From Candidatus Kinetoplastibacterium crithidii (GTDB taxonomy: Bacteria > Pseudomonadota > Gammaproteobacteria > Burkholderiales > Burkholderiaceae_B): a stretch of DNA of 64,000 bases. The DNA lies in the NCBI GenBank assembly GCA_027557655.1, contig CP064915.1, forward strand, positions 496,001 through 560,000, read 5' to 3'. A model generated the notes under the pieces. The model ran no database searches, was not told the DNA's origin, and worked only from the letters and a program-made list of their open reading frames with translations. The position numbers were made by a program, and so were the translations under genes. Positions 9,412 to 19,693 of the stretch are shown here, piece by piece. Every line of letters begins with the position of its first letter. Within the stretch, counting starts at the first letter, position 1.

Positions 9412-10300
9412 AACCAAAACTTATTAAAGAATTCTTATCATTTAACCATTTTTTTTTAACTTTTATATAAACATCTAAATAAACTTTTCTATCTAAAAAT
9501 TTTTCAATATCTAATCTTGCTGCAGTTGCAATTATTTTTAAATTTTCACCACGATGACCAATTAAAATAGCTCTATGATTAGTACTAGCAACTATTACAC
9601 ACATACTTAAATATAAAGTATTAAGTCTTTCTTCCCATTTTTCCACTAGAGTTGTACATTCATATGGAACTTCATTACCAACAAATCTAAATATTTTTTC
9701 TCTTAAAATTTCAGAAATAAAAAATGAGGTAGATCTATCAGTTAAATAGTCATCATCAAATATTTTTTCTTGTAATGGCAAATGAGAAGCGATTTCATTT
9801 AATAAAGCATCTATATTATGCTTTTTTAAAGCACTAACAGGAACAATACCACTATAAGAATAAATATTTGTTAATTTTGATATAAATGGTAGTAATTCAC
9901 TCTTATTTTTAAGCAAATCAACTTTATTAAGTATCAGAATCACTTTTTTCGATTTAGGTATTATATCCAATAACCTACTATCTTCTTCTAACCACCTAAC
10001 AGAATCAATAACATGGATAATAAGATCTACTTCTAATAGTTCTTGAGAAACTATTTTATTCATCATTCTATTTAATGGATTTAAATATTTCAACTGAAAT
10101 CCTGGAGTATCTACAAATATAAATTGTGCATCATCTCTAGTTAGAACTCCTTTTATTCTATGTCGAGTAGTTTGTGCTTTCTTAGAAACTATAGAAAGCT
10201 TATGACCTAACAGAACATTACTTAGAGTTGATTTACCAACATTTGGACGACCAATTATACCTATAAATCCTGCACGGTAACTATTTAATTTATTGTTCAT
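9404..10300 (-). CDS. era: GTPase Era
   Basis: Era is an essential GTPase that binds the 3' end of 16S rRNA and assists 30S subunit maturation. The 298-residue protein has the G1 loop GRPNVGKS at residues 17-24, DTPGFQ as G3 near 80, NKVD as G4 near 126, and a C-terminal KH domain with the GHRGENLKIIATAARLDIE helix that contacts rRNA. It is 6 bases downstream of rnc and overlaps recO, reproducing the rnc-era-recO translation unit of many proteobacteria. All catalytic motifs are intact. Confidence 0.97.
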   Translation of the reverse strand: MNNKLNSYRAGFIGIIGRPNVGKSTLSNVLLGHKLSIVSKKAQTTRHRIKGVLTRDDAQFIFVDTPGFQLKYLNPLNRMMNKIVSQELLEVDLIIHVIDSVRWLEEDSRLLDIIPKSKKVILILNKVDLLKNKSELLPFISKLTNIYSYSGIVPVSALKKHNIDALLNEIASHLPLQEKIFDDDYLTDRSTSFFISEILREKIFRFVGNEVPYECTTLVEKWEERLNTLYLSMCVIVASTNHRAILIGHRGENLKIIATAARLDIEKFLDRKVYLDVYIKVKKKWLNDKNSLISFGYE

Positions 10301-10306
10301 TTTTAA

Positions 10307-11011
10307 CTAATAATTTTTCTTATTTTTTGAGCAAAAAAGATTTGATTTCATTACTATATCTAGTGCCATTCTCGCTGCCAATTGTTCTGCTGAACGTCTA
10401 GTATCACCAAATGATTTTGTTCTAATATTTAAATCTGAAATGATGCAATCTATCTCAAATATTTGATTATGGGCTAACCCATCAGTATTAACAATTACAT
10501 AAGAAGGTAATGATATATGTTTAGATTGCAAAAATTCTTGTAGCAAACTTTTAGGATCTTTACCCATATTGCTTAAATCTAAATTTTCTATAAAATCAAG
10601 ATATTGATATTCTATAATATTTTTACATATATCAAATCCTGAATCTTGAAAAATAGCTCCAAATATAGCTTCTATAGAATCTGCTAATATAGAAGGACGC
10701 CTAGATCCACCACTCTTTATTTCTCCATCACCCAACTTTATATACTGAGATATATTTAATTTATTAGCAATTTTTATCAGAGAATTTTGTTGAACTAAAC
10801 TAGCTCTTAATCTCGATAAAACTCCTTCATCTATATTAATAAATTTATTAAATAATATAATAGTTATTGAAGCATTTAATATCGAATCACCGAGAAATTC
10901 TAGTCTTTCATTATGGTTAGAACTGTAACTACGATGTGTCAATGCTAATTCCAATAAAGATATATCATTGAAATAATATCGAAGATTCCTTTCTAAATTA
11001 GATAATGTCAT
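10307..11011 (-). CDS. rnc: Ribonuclease III
   Basis: RNase III cuts double-stranded RNA, including the 30S rRNA precursor and structured mRNAs. The 234-residue protein has the signature ERLEFLGD with Glu38 and Asp42, and the second acidic pair Asp111 and Glu114 in ADSIEAIFGA, each offset by three from E. coli. A double-stranded RNA-binding domain occupies about residues 150-220 and ends with GDTRRSAEQLAARMAL. It begins directly after lepB (one base between) and precedes era, so it belongs to one operon with them. Confidence 0.97.
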   Translation of the reverse strand: MTLSNLERNLRYYFNDISLLELALTHRSYSSNHNERLEFLGDSILNASITIILFNKFINIDEGVLSRLRASLVQQNSLIKIANKLNISQYIKLGDGEIKSGGSRRPSILADSIEAIFGAIFQDSGFDICKNIIEYQYLDFIENLDLSNMGKDPKSLLQEFLQSKHISLPSYVIVNTDGLAHNQIFEIDCIISDLNIRTKSFGDTRRSAEQLAARMALDIVMKSNLFCSKNKKNY

Positions 11012-11012
11012 G

Positions 11013-11816
11013 CTAGTTTAAAAAACCTATTCTTGTAATATCCTTGAAATTCATCCATATAAAAAATGCCTTGCCAACTATATTTTTTTCTGGAACAAAT
11101 CCCCAATAACGACTATCAAAACTATTATCTCGATTATCACCCATCACAAAATAATGACCATTCGGAACAATACAAGTTAATCCATTATCATAATAATCAC
11201 AATTATGATAATGTGGATAATGCCAAGAAGGTTTTAACAAATTAAAAACATTATCTTGCAATGCAATATAATGATAGTCTTGTTTTATAAATTCTTTGTA
11301 TATGCTAGTCAATAAATTAGAATTTTGATCATAAAAAGAGTCTTCTCTTAAATTTACAATTGTTTGATCATTAATAGTCAATTTTTTATTATGATAATCA
11401 ACTTTATCTCCAGGAATACCAATAACACGTTTTATATAATCTAATTTATGCAACCAGGGATCACGAAATACAATTATGTCTCCTCTGGAAGGATCGGAGA
11501 TAGGTATTATCTTATAATCTATAATAGGTATCTTAATACCATATATAAATTTATTCACAAATATAAAATCACCTGATCTTAACGTTGGTAACATAGATGC
11601 AGACGGAATTCTAAAAGGCTCGAAACAAAATGATCTTAATAAAAAAACAATTAAGATCATTGGGAAAAGAGCAATAGAAAATTCTATCCATAATGGTACT
11701 TTTTTATAAACTTGATTAGTATTACGTTTAGCACTAAAAACAAAAATTTCTAACAAATAAATAAAACCTGTCAATACTAATAAAGAGAACAGAATAATAG
11801 AAAAATAACGACTCAT
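11013..11816 (-). CDS. lepB: Signal peptidase I
   Basis: LepB is the inner-membrane protease that removes signal peptides from exported proteins such as the porin and DegP in this window. Two N-terminal membrane segments precede the catalytic domain. The nucleophile is the second serine of PSASMLPTLRSGD and the general base is the lysine of YIKRVIGIPGD, 55 residues later. The conserved GDNRDNSFDSRYWG box is near the C-terminus. The start is ATG 11816; a TTG at 11822 two codons upstream is also open. It follows lepA within 8 bases, the standard lepA-lepB pairing. Confidence 0.96.
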   Translation of the reverse strand: MSRYFSIILFSLLVLTGFIYLLEIFVFSAKRNTNQVYKKVPLWIEFSIALFPMILIVFLLRSFCFEPFRIPSASMLPTLRSGDFIFVNKFIYGIKIPIIDYKIIPISDPSRGDIIVFRDPWLHKLDYIKRVIGIPGDKVDYHNKKLTINDQTIVNLREDSFYDQNSNLLTSIYKEFIKQDYHYIALQDNVFNLLKPSWHYPHYHNCDYYDNGLTCIVPNGHYFVMGDNRDNSFDSRYWGFVPEKNIVGKAFFIWMNFKDITRIGFLN

Positions 11817-11824
11817 TTGCAAAA

Positions 11825-13618
11825 TTATCTATCTTCAACTTTTAGAATAGCTAAAAAAGCTTCCTGAGGAATTTCTATACTTCCAATATTTTTCATCCTT
11901 TTTTTACCTGTTTTTTGTTTTTCTAATAACTTTTTCTTGCGACTAATATCACCACCATAACATTTAGCTAGAACATTCTTTCTTAAAGCTTTTACATTTT
12001 CACGAGCAATAACCTCTGATCCTATTGCAGCTTGTATAGCAACATCATACATTTGTCTTGGAATAATCTCTCTCATTTTAGAAACAATTTCTCTTGCTCT
12101 ATATCTTGCAACAGATCTATGAACTATCATTGATAAAGCATCTATATAATCTCCATTAATAATAATATCAACCTTAACAACATCAGCTGCTCTATAAGCC
12201 AATAACTCATAATCCATAGACGCATAACCTCGAGAAATAGATTTTAATCGATCAAAAAAATCTAGAACTATTTCTGCAAGAGGTATTTCATAAATCAAAT
12301 TAACTTGACGTCCATGATAAGACATATCAATCTGAATACCTCTCTTAACATTACAAAGAGTCATTACTGCGCCAACATAGTCTTGAGGTAAAAATAAACT
12401 TACCTTAACAATAGGCTCACGAATTTCACTAATTGAATTTAATGCAGGGATTTTAGATGGAGTATCTATCAATTCTATACTACCGTCCTTTCTTTGGACT
12501 TCATATATTACAGAAGGAGCTGTAGTAATAATATTCATACTAAATTCTCTTTCTAATCTTTCTTGCACTATTTCCATATGTAATAGCCCCAAGAAACCAC
12601 ATCTGAATCCAAAACCTAAGGCTTGTGATACTTCTGGTTCAAAAACTAAAGAAGCATCATTCAACTTTAATTTCTCTAAAGAAATACGCAAGAACTCATA
12701 CTCAGAACTTTCAACTGGATATAAACCTGCAAATACCTGTGGCTGAACAATTTTAAATCCTGGCAAAGAATTAGTAGCCTGATTATCAAATGCTGTAATA
12801 GTATCACCAACTTGAGCATGTTTTAGATCTTTTATACCAGCAATTACAAAACCAACCTCACCTGCAGATAAAGACTCTCTATATTCTGACTTAGGAGTGA
12901 AGATCCCTACTTGTTCACACATATGACTAATTTTATTAGACATAAATAAGATCTTATCTCTAGGCTTAAGTACTCCATTAACTATCCTTACTAAAACAAC
13001 TACTCCTATATAACTATCAAACCAAGAGTCAATAATCAAAGCTTGTAAAGGTTTAGATATATCACCTACTGGTGGAGGAACCTTTGCAACTATTAACTCT
13101 AAAATCTCTTCTATACCAACACCATTTTTGGCACTAGCTAAAATAATATTGCTCGAATCTAATCCAATAAAATCTTCTATTTCTTGAATCACATTTTCTG
13201 GATCTGCCTGTGGCAAATCTATTTTATTTAAAATAGGCAGAACCTCTACACCTAGATCAATTGCAGTATAACAATTAGCTACAGTTTGAGCTTCGACTCC
13301 CTGTGATGCGTCAACAACTAATAATGCTCCTTCGCATGCTGACAATGATCTACTTACTTCATAAGAAAAATCAACATGTCCAGGAGTATCAATCATATTA
13401 AATTTATATAAAATACCATTTCGTGATTTATAATTTAAGGCAACTGTTTGGGCCTTAATTGTAATACCACGCTCTTTTTCTATATCCATAGAATCAAGAA
13501 CCTGATTAGACATCTCACGATCTACAAGAGCTCCACATTTTTCTATTAAACGATCTGCTAAAGTTGATTTTCCATGGTCTATATGAGCTATAATAGAAAA
13601 ATTACGTATTAAATTCAT
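11825..13618 (-). CDS. lepA: Elongation factor 4 (LepA)
   Basis: LepA is a ribosome-bound GTPase that promotes back-translocation or affects translation initiation and 30S assembly. The 597 residues match the family length exactly. The G1 motif AHIDHGKST is near residue 12, DTPGHVDF near 77 and NKIDLP near 131. The LepA-specific C-terminal domain ends with [17 protein letters not shown] and GKKRMKNIG, motifs diagnostic against EF-G. It lies between the DegP-like protease gene and lepB, as in Bordetella. Confidence 0.98.
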   Translation of the reverse strand: MNLIRNFSIIAHIDHGKSTLADRLIEKCGALVDREMSNQVLDSMDIEKERGITIKAQTVALNYKSRNGILYKFNMIDTPGHVDFSYEVSRSLSACEGALLVVDASQGVEAQTVANCYTAIDLGVEVLPILNKIDLPQADPENVIQEIEDFIGLDSSNIILASAKNGVGIEEILELIVAKVPPPVGDISKPLQALIIDSWFDSYIGVVVLVRIVNGVLKPRDKILFMSNKISHMCEQVGIFTPKSEYRESLSAGEVGFVIAGIKDLKHAQVGDTITAFDNQATNSLPGFKIVQPQVFAGLYPVESSEYEFLRISLEKLKLNDASLVFEPEVSQALGFGFRCGFLGLLHMEIVQERLEREFSMNIITTAPSVIYEVQRKDGSIELIDTPSKIPALNSISEIREPIVKVSLFLPQDYVGAVMTLCNVKRGIQIDMSYHGRQVNLIYEIPLAEIVLDFFDRLKSISRGYASMDYELLAYRAADVVKVDIIINGDYIDALSMIVHRSVARYRAREIVSKMREIIPRQMYDVAIQAAIGSEVIARENVKALRKNVLAKCYGGDISRKKKLLEKQKTGKKRMKNIGSIEIPQEAFLAILKVEDR

Positions 13619-13661
13619 TTTTTAAAACTATCAAAAATTAATAAAGTCACATATATAATAA

Positions 13662-15092
13662 CTAGTCAACCAACTTAATTGGCATCCATTGAGTCTGATC
13701 ACCTCGCCGAACTAATAACAGGAAAGTTTTTTTATTAGTCTTAGCAAGAAAATTAGTAAAATGACTAACATCTTTTATATTTTCATCATTGATCGCTATT
13801 ATAATATCATTAACTTTTAATCCTGCTTTTAATGATGGACCATTAATACCTTTGATTAATACGCCACCAGTTATACGTAGACTAGCCTTCATTTCTTGTG
13901 AAAGATCAACTACTTCTAATCCAAATTTATTAGAACTTGCATATTTAAGATGTAAAGGAACTGCTTCATTGGAAATCTCACCAATTTTTACTTTAACATT
14001 TATTTTTTTACCTCTTCTTAAAATCTCAATTTCAGAAATTTTTCCAGGTTTTGTTTGTCCTACAATTCTTGGCAAATCAGACCATTTTTTTATTTCTTCA
14101 TTATCAAATCTTAATACCACATCACCAGCTTGAATACCAGCTTTATCTGCTGGACCAGAAATTTCAACATTAGTAACTAAAGCTCCATGAGCTTTAGGCA
14201 AACCTAACCCATCTGCAACTTGTCTGCTAATTTCAGATATTTGAACCCCAATACGACCTCTTATAACTTTACCTGAAACTCTTAAATGATGAACAACTCT
14301 CATTGCTTCATCTATAGGTATAGATAAAGAAATGCCCATAAATCCACCACTTCTAGATACTATTTGTGAATTAATCCCAATAACCTCTCCTTTCAAATTT
14401 AATAAAGGGCCACCGGAATTTCCAGGATTAACAGCAACATCAGTTTGTATAAAAGGTAAATAATCACCTGTATCACGACCTATTGCACTCACAATACCTG
14501 CAGTAACAGTAGAATCAAGACCAAATGGTGATCCTATAGCTAATACCCATTGACCTTTTTTGACTGTAGTGACGTCACCTATTGGAATAGGATTTACATT
14601 TTTTACATCAATTTTAAGTAAAGCAATATCCGTTCTATCATCTGCTCCCACCAAATTTGCGATAAATTCCCTACCATCTGCTAAGGTAACAAGAATTTCA
14701 CTAGCATCTGATGTAACATGATTATTAGTTAAAATATATCCATCGTTAGAAATAAAAAATCCAGATCCTAAACCTTTAGGAGTTTTCTCATCTAAAGGCT
14801 GTTGATTATTACCATGCGGTAAAGAAGGTACATGTGGACCAAAAAACCATCTAAATACTTCATATGGATCATTACTACCATGAAAAATTTCACTCACATT
14901 AGTCATTGTACGTATATTAACCACAGAAGAGTCTAATTTTTCTACAATTTTCGTAAAATCTGGCAAAGATACTAAACTTGTATTTTCATTACTACTGTCT
15001 GCTGCAAAAATATTCGTTATGCATAACGAATATAAAAATACCATCATAAAACAAAAGCATATTCTCTTTCGAAATAAAATTATACTATTCAC
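13662..15092 (-). CDS. DegP/MucD-like periplasmic serine protease (Do family)
   Basis: This HtrA-type protease degrades or refolds damaged envelope proteins in the periplasm. A signal peptide covers roughly residues 1-30, cleaved near NIFAA. The catalytic triad is His125 in TNNHV, Asp155 in DDRTDIALLK and Ser226 in NPGNSGGPLL, all intact. Two PDZ domains follow at about 275-365 and 385-465, total 476 residues. Translation starts at GTG 15092, with GGAG 7 bases upstream. In relatives the sigma-E genes rpoE, rseA and rseB lie between fabF and this gene; here only 73 bases separate them. The position before lepA argues for the mucD orthologue. Confidence 0.93.
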   Translation of the reverse strand: MNSIILFRKRICFCFMMVFLYSLCITNIFAADSSNENTSLVSLPDFTKIVEKLDSSVVNIRTMTNVSEIFHGSNDPYEVFRWFFGPHVPSLPHGNNQQPLDEKTPKGLGSGFFISNDGYILTNNHVTSDASEILVTLADGREFIANLVGADDRTDIALLKIDVKNVNPIPIGDVTTVKKGQWVLAIGSPFGLDSTVTAGIVSAIGRDTGDYLPFIQTDVAVNPGNSGGPLLNLKGEVIGINSQIVSRSGGFMGISLSIPIDEAMRVVHHLRVSGKVIRGRIGVQISEISRQVADGLGLPKAHGALVTNVEISGPADKAGIQAGDVVLRFDNEEIKKWSDLPRIVGQTKPGKISEIEILRRGKKINVKVKIGEISNEAVPLHLKYASSNKFGLEVVDLSQEMKASLRITGGVLIKGINGPSLKAGLKVNDIIIAINDENIKDVSHFTNFLAKTNKKTFLLLVRRGDQTQWMPIKLVD

Positions 15093-15165
15093 AATAAATC
15101 TCCAAGAGAATAAATTGTTATTAAAAAAACTGTAAAAGATTAACTAATGGAACTAATATTTATAA

Positions 15166-16395
15166 CTATACTTTAGCAATAACTATTGTTCCATTAGTTC
15201 CACCAAATCCAAAAGAATTGGAAATAGCGAAATTAATATTTAGATCTCTTGCTTCATTAGCACAGTAATCTAGATCACAATCTGGATCTTGATTAAAAAT
15301 ATTTATAGTAGGAGGAGATATGCTACTATAGACAGCCATAGCTGTAAAAACAGCTTCAACTCCACCAGCAGCTCCTAATAAATGACCTGTCATAGATTTA
15401 GTGGAATTCACTACTAGCTTTTTAGCATGAGCACCAAATACATGTTTTAAAGCTTCAGTTTCATTCTTATCACCTAAAACAGTAGATGTTCCATGAGCAT
15501 TGACATAATTAATAGCATCAAAGTTCAAAGAGGCATCTTTTAAAGCATTCTCAATACCTTTACTTGGACCATATTTATCTGGTGATGTAATATGAAATGC
15601 ATCAGAACTCATTCCATACCCAGTTAACTCTCCATATATGCGGGCATCTCTTTTTTTAGCATGATTATACTCTTCTAATACAAGAATACCTGCCCCCTCT
15701 CCAAGCACAAATCCATCCCTATCTATATCCCATGGACGAGAGGCTGTTTCTGGAGAATTATTACGAGTAGATAAAGCTCTCATAGCAGAAAACCCTCCTA
15801 CACCTAAGGGGGAAACTGTAGATTCAGCACCACCTGTCAACATAACATCTGCATCACCATAACTAATTATTCTGGCAGCATTACCTATAGAGTGTAAACC
15901 TGTAGTACAAGCAGAAACCACAGCATAACTAGGACCTTTAAATCCATATTTAATAGAAACCTGCCCAGAAATTAGATTAATTAAAGAAGCTGGAATAAAA
16001 TAAGGAGATATTCTTTTTATACCTCTTTTTAAAACTTCTTTTTGAGTTTCTTCAATTTTTTGTAATCCACCTATACCTGACCCTATTAAAACTCCTATCC
16101 TCTCAGCATTTGTATCGTTAACTACCAATCCACTATCATTCCAAGCTTGACTAGATGCAGCAATGCCATAATGGATAAAAGTATCCATATGACGAGACTC
16201 TTTTAAAGAAATATATTGCCCTATATCAAAATTAGATACCTCAGCAGCTATCTGACAAGGCATTTCAGAAGAATCAAATTTAGTTATCTTACCAACTCCA
16301 GAAACACCACTAATAATATTTTTCCAGGCTGTTTCTAAATTGTTTCCTACTGGAGAAACTACACCAAGACCAGTAATAACAACACGTCGTTTCAA
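15166..16395 (-). CDS. fabF: 3-oxoacyl-ACP synthase II (KAS II)
   Basis: FabF condenses malonyl-ACP with acyl-ACP in fatty-acid elongation. With the start at TTG 16395 the protein has 409 residues and the nucleophile in SACTTGLHS is Cys163, the same number as in E. coli; the two histidines are in NAHGTSTVLGD and KSMTGHLLGAAG. AAGGAG lies 6 bases before the TTG. The upstream extension to 16440 is open but unlike the family. The gene follows acpP after about 120 bases and ends the fatty-acid gene run. Confidence 0.96.
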   Translation of the reverse strand: MKRRVVITGLGVVSPVGNNLETAWKNIISGVSGVGKITKFDSSEMPCQIAAEVSNFDIGQYISLKESRHMDTFIHYGIAASSQAWNDSGLVVNDTNAERIGVLIGSGIGGLQKIEETQKEVLKRGIKRISPYFIPASLINLISGQVSIKYGFKGPSYAVVSACTTGLHSIGNAARIISYGDADVMLTGGAESTVSPLGVGGFSAMRALSTRNNSPETASRPWDIDRDGFVLGEGAGILVLEEYNHAKKRDARIYGELTGYGMSSDAFHITSPDKYGPSKGIENALKDASLNFDAINYVNAHGTSTVLGDKNETEALKHVFGAHAKKLVVNSTKSMTGHLLGAAGGVEAVFTAMAVYSSISPPTINIFNQDPDCDLDYCANEARDLNINFAISNSFGFGGTNGTIVIAKV

Positions 16396-16516
16396 GCATA
16401 ACTCCTTGTATTTAAAATACCAACATATGAAATCATTCATACACCACTTTAAATATTAAATATTTAATATTATCTTCAATATATGAATTTTTAATATCAT
16501 ATGTAAATGTTATATA

Positions 16517-16756
16517 CTAATGCTTATAGCTACCAAGTATATAATTAACTGCTTGTTGTACCGTATTTATCTTTTCAGCTTCTTCATCAGGTATCTCAGT
16601 CTCAAACTCATCTTCAAGAGCCATAACTAATTCAACCATATCTAGTGAGTCTGCTCCTAGGTCTTCTACAAAAGATGAATTATCCTTAATATCAGACTCA
16701 TTAACTCCAAGCTGCTCAGCGACAATCTTTTTGACTCGCTGTTCTATACTATTCAT
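16517..16756 (-). CDS. acpP: Acyl carrier protein
   Basis: ACP carries growing acyl chains on a phosphopantetheine arm attached to Ser37 in the motif [12 protein letters not shown]. The 79-residue acidic protein is typical. ATG 16756 has GGAG 8 bases upstream; a longer frame to 16792 is rejected because the family begins [12 protein letters not shown]. It sits between fabG and fabF. The acpS gene that makes the holo form is not at its usual place after recO, so it must lie elsewhere or be replaced. Confidence 0.97.
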   Translation of the reverse strand: MNSIEQRVKKIVAEQLGVNESDIKDNSSFVEDLGADSLDMVELVMALEDEFETEIPDEEAEKINTVQQAVNYILGSYKH

Positions 16757-16928
16757 TAACCTATCTCCAAGTGTAAAAAATAAGCGAAACATTTAAAGTA
16801 CAAAACCTAATTATATTATATGAAACACATATTTAACTATAATAGGTAAATTTGTAGATTATAATATCGTAAAACTATTTAGTATATTGTTATATACAAT
16901 TCATCAAAATTTACAACAAAACAATATA

Positions 16929-17666
16929 CTAATTCATATACATACCACCATTTACATGTAGTGTAATACCATTAATATAGTCTGCTCTTGAACTGGCCAA
17001 AAAAGATACCGTATAAGCAACATCATCAACATGACCAAAACGTCCTGTAGGAATTTGTGATAACAAAGAATCTATATGATCAGGACTTAATAATTTTGTC
17101 ATATCTGTGTCTATAAAACCTGGAGCAACACAATTTACCGTAACACCTCTTCTGGCAAACTCTTTAGCTAAAACACGTGAAAAAGCCTCTGCTCCAGCCT
17201 TAGAAGCGGCATAATTAGCTTGACCAATATTACCTATTGAACCAACAACAGAAGTTATATTTATAATACGACCCCATTTGGACCTCATCATATGAGGTAT
17301 AAATCTCTTAGATAAATAAAAAATACTACTAAGATTAGTATTAATTACATCATTCCAATCGGACTCTTTCATTTTAATAGATAAAGAATCTTTATTAATA
17401 CCTGCATTATTAACAAGAATATCTGGAAATATTTTCTTTTCTGATAATTTCTTCATTAAAAAATCACAACTCTGAATGTTAGAAGCATCCAAAACCATCC
17501 CGCATCCGCCAAAAGAAGATAATTCTGAATTAATTACTTCTACTCCATCTACAGATCTTGAAGTGCCTACTACGAATGCATTATTATTCAATAATTCCTT
17601 AGCTATTGCCTTCCCTATTCCCCTACTTGCACCAGTAACAAGAGCAACCTTACCTTTCAAACCCAT
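16929..17666 (-). CDS. fabG: 3-oxoacyl-ACP reductase
   Basis: FabG reduces 3-oxoacyl-ACP with NADPH in the fatty-acid cycle. It is a 245-residue short-chain dehydrogenase with the cofactor loop TGASRGIG near residues 11-18, NNAG near 87, the catalytic serine in ITSVVGSIG and the YAASK pair near 150-154. The C-terminus HVNGGMYMN is typical. ATG 17666 begins the conserved MGLKGKVALVTG; a GTG at 17678 would add four residues. It follows fabD after 18 bases and precedes acpP. Confidence 0.96.
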   Translation of the reverse strand: MGLKGKVALVTGASRGIGKAIAKELLNNNAFVVGTSRSVDGVEVINSELSSFGGCGMVLDASNIQSCDFLMKKLSEKKIFPDILVNNAGINKDSLSIKMKESDWNDVINTNLSSIFYLSKRFIPHMMRSKWGRIINITSVVGSIGNIGQANYAASKAGAEAFSRVLAKEFARRGVTVNCVAPGFIDTDMTKLLSPDHIDSLLSQIPTGRFGHVDDVAYTVSFLASSRADYINGITLHVNGGMYMN

Positions 17667-17684
17667 AATTGACACCACACAATA

Positions 17685-18617
17685 TTAATAAAAAAATCTC
17701 AAACTATCATCTAAAGACCTTGAATCCTTAATTGATATAACAGATAAATTAGAATCTATTCTTTTTATGAAATTAGATAGAACATTACCAGGACCAAATT
17801 CTATAATATGAGTAATTCCTAAGGCAGACATTTTATTTATAATTTCAACCCAACGTACTGGCTTCCAAACTTGACGAATTAGAGCATCTTTAATTTCAGA
17901 TGGTTTTCTACAAATAGCAACATCTACATTATTAATGATATCAATCTTTGGTGATAATAAAGTAATATCACCAATAAAACGTGACAATATTAGCGAGGCA
18001 GGCTTAAGCAAAGAAGAATGAAATGGAGCAGAAACTGGCAATAAAACAGTTTTCTTAGCACCCCTATCTTTTGCTTCATTACATACTTTCTCTACAGCCT
18101 GTTTATGACCTGCTACTACTGTCTGAACAGGAGAATTAAAGTTAACAGCTTCTACTATATAACTATCAATACTATTAGATTGGCAAATAGATATTACTGT
18201 ATCAGGATTAAGACCAATGATGGCAGCCATAGCACCTAATCCAACAGGAAAAGCTGATTGCATAGCTTCAGCACGAATTCGCACCAAACGTAAAGCATCT
18301 TCAAATAACATAGACTCAGCCGCAACTAAAGCAGTATATTCTCCTAAACTATGCCCGGCCATTAAGAATGGCATTCTTCTACCAAAAGACTTCCAAACAG
18401 AGAAATATGCAAAACCTATTGCCAACATAATTGGCTGAGTATTTATCGTAAGATTTAGATTTTCAACTGGACCATTCTTTATTAAACAATTTAAATCTTG
18501 GCCTAAGATATCAGAAGCTATTGAAATGACGTCTTTAATAATCTGATTATCATTCCAACCATCTAACATTCCTACAAACTGAGAACCCTGTCCAGGAAAA
18601 ACAAAAGCAATCTTCAT
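17685..18617 (-). CDS. fabD: Malonyl-CoA:ACP transacylase
   Basis: FabD loads malonyl groups from malonyl-CoA onto ACP to supply the elongation cycle. The 310-residue protein starts KIAFVFPGQGSQ, has the nucleophile Ser90 in GHSLGEYTAL, and the catalytic His200 in APFHSSLL. The C-terminal FGPGNVLSNFIKRI block is conserved. It lies 30 bases downstream of fabH and just upstream of fabG in the same direction, consistent with one operon. Confidence 0.96.
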   Translation of the reverse strand: MKIAFVFPGQGSQFVGMLDGWNDNQIIKDVISIASDILGQDLNCLIKNGPVENLNLTINTQPIMLAIGFAYFSVWKSFGRRMPFLMAGHSLGEYTALVAAESMLFEDALRLVRIRAEAMQSAFPVGLGAMAAIIGLNPDTVISICQSNSIDSYIVEAVNFNSPVQTVVAGHKQAVEKVCNEAKDRGAKKTVLLPVSAPFHSSLLKPASLILSRFIGDITLLSPKIDIINNVDVAICRKPSEIKDALIRQVWKPVRWVEIINKMSALGITHIIEFGPGNVLSNFIKRIDSNLSVISIKDSRSLDDSLRFFY

Positions 18618-18647
18618 AAATTCTATATATTTAAAAAAATATGTATA

Positions 18648-19625
18648 TTAAACCACAGCAAGTATAGAACCACATGTAAAACCACCACCTACACCTTGCA
18701 TTAGAACTATATCATGTTTTTTGATTCTACCGTCTTTCCTTGCGTAATCATAAGCAAGAGGAATGCTAGCTGCAGATGTATTTGCATGTTTATCTACAGT
18801 AATTATAAATTTATCAATCGCGATACCTAATTTATGACCTAATGCATTCATAATTCTAATATTCGCTTGATGAGGAACAAACCAATCAATATTTTCCAAT
18901 AAAAAATTTGATTTTTTACAAATATTACGAGCAGAAATTTCTAAGAAATTAATTGCTTGTTTAAAAACAGCTTGCCCATCCATCCTTATAAAAGGATCTC
19001 CAGCTATAGAAGAGTTATTAAAATGACTACCTACACGAAGAATATTAGAATAATCTCCATTAGCTTGTAAATCTACTGATAATATGCCAGCATGTAAATC
19101 ATTTGACTCTGATAGAACAAAGGCGCCAGCACCATCACCAAATAAAACACATGTTTTCCTATCATTCCAATCTATAATTCTAGAAAATATCTCTGATCCA
19201 ATTACCATGATGTTTTTTGCAAATCCAGAACTAATAAAACTATTAGCTACTGACAATGCATAAACAAAACCACTACAAGCGGCCTGTATATCAAAAGCTG
19301 ATGCTGAATATGCTTGAATATTTGCCTGCACCAAACAAGCAGTACTAGGAAAAATATTATCTGACGTAGAAGTAGCTACTATTATCATATCTAATTCAGA
19401 TGATTTTAAATCAGCATCTAATAAAGCTAATTTAGCTGCTTCCCCAGCCATGTAACTATTTGTAATATTATCTGCTAAATGCCTCTGACAAATACCGGTG
19501 CGTTGTACAATCCATTCATCAGAAGTTTTTATTCCTTTTAAGTTCAAGATAGCTGCTAATTCTTCGTTAGAAACAATTTTTTCAGGCAAAAAAGAACCGG
19601 AACCTATAATCCTTGCATTCCCCAT
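18648..19625 (-). CDS. fabH: 3-oxoacyl-ACP synthase III (KAS III)
   Basis: FabH starts fatty-acid synthesis by condensing acetyl-CoA with malonyl-ACP. The 325 residues carry Cys117 in AACSGFVYAL, the histidine in VPHQANIRI and the asparagine in HANTSAASIPLA, the full catalytic triad. The C-terminal GVGGGFTCGSILA is typical. It lies between plsX (about 70 bases upstream) and fabD, the standard proteobacterial order. Acs elsewhere in the window could supply its acetyl-CoA primer. Confidence 0.96.
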   Translation of the reverse strand: MGNARIIGSGSFLPEKIVSNEELAAILNLKGIKTSDEWIVQRTGICQRHLADNITNSYMAGEAAKLALLDADLKSSELDMIIVATSTSDNIFPSTACLVQANIQAYSASAFDIQAACSGFVYALSVANSFISSGFAKNIMVIGSEIFSRIIDWNDRKTCVLFGDGAGAFVLSESNDLHAGILSVDLQANGDYSNILRVGSHFNNSSIAGDPFIRMDGQAVFKQAINFLEISARNICKKSNFLLENIDWFVPHQANIRIMNALGHKLGIAIDKFIITVDKHANTSAASIPLAYDYARKDGRIKKHDIVLMQGVGGGFTCGSILAVV

Positions 19626-19693
19626 ATATATCTCTGCAAAATTCTTTAATTATATAAAAAATATATTAACACCATAAAATATTATCAAATTTT

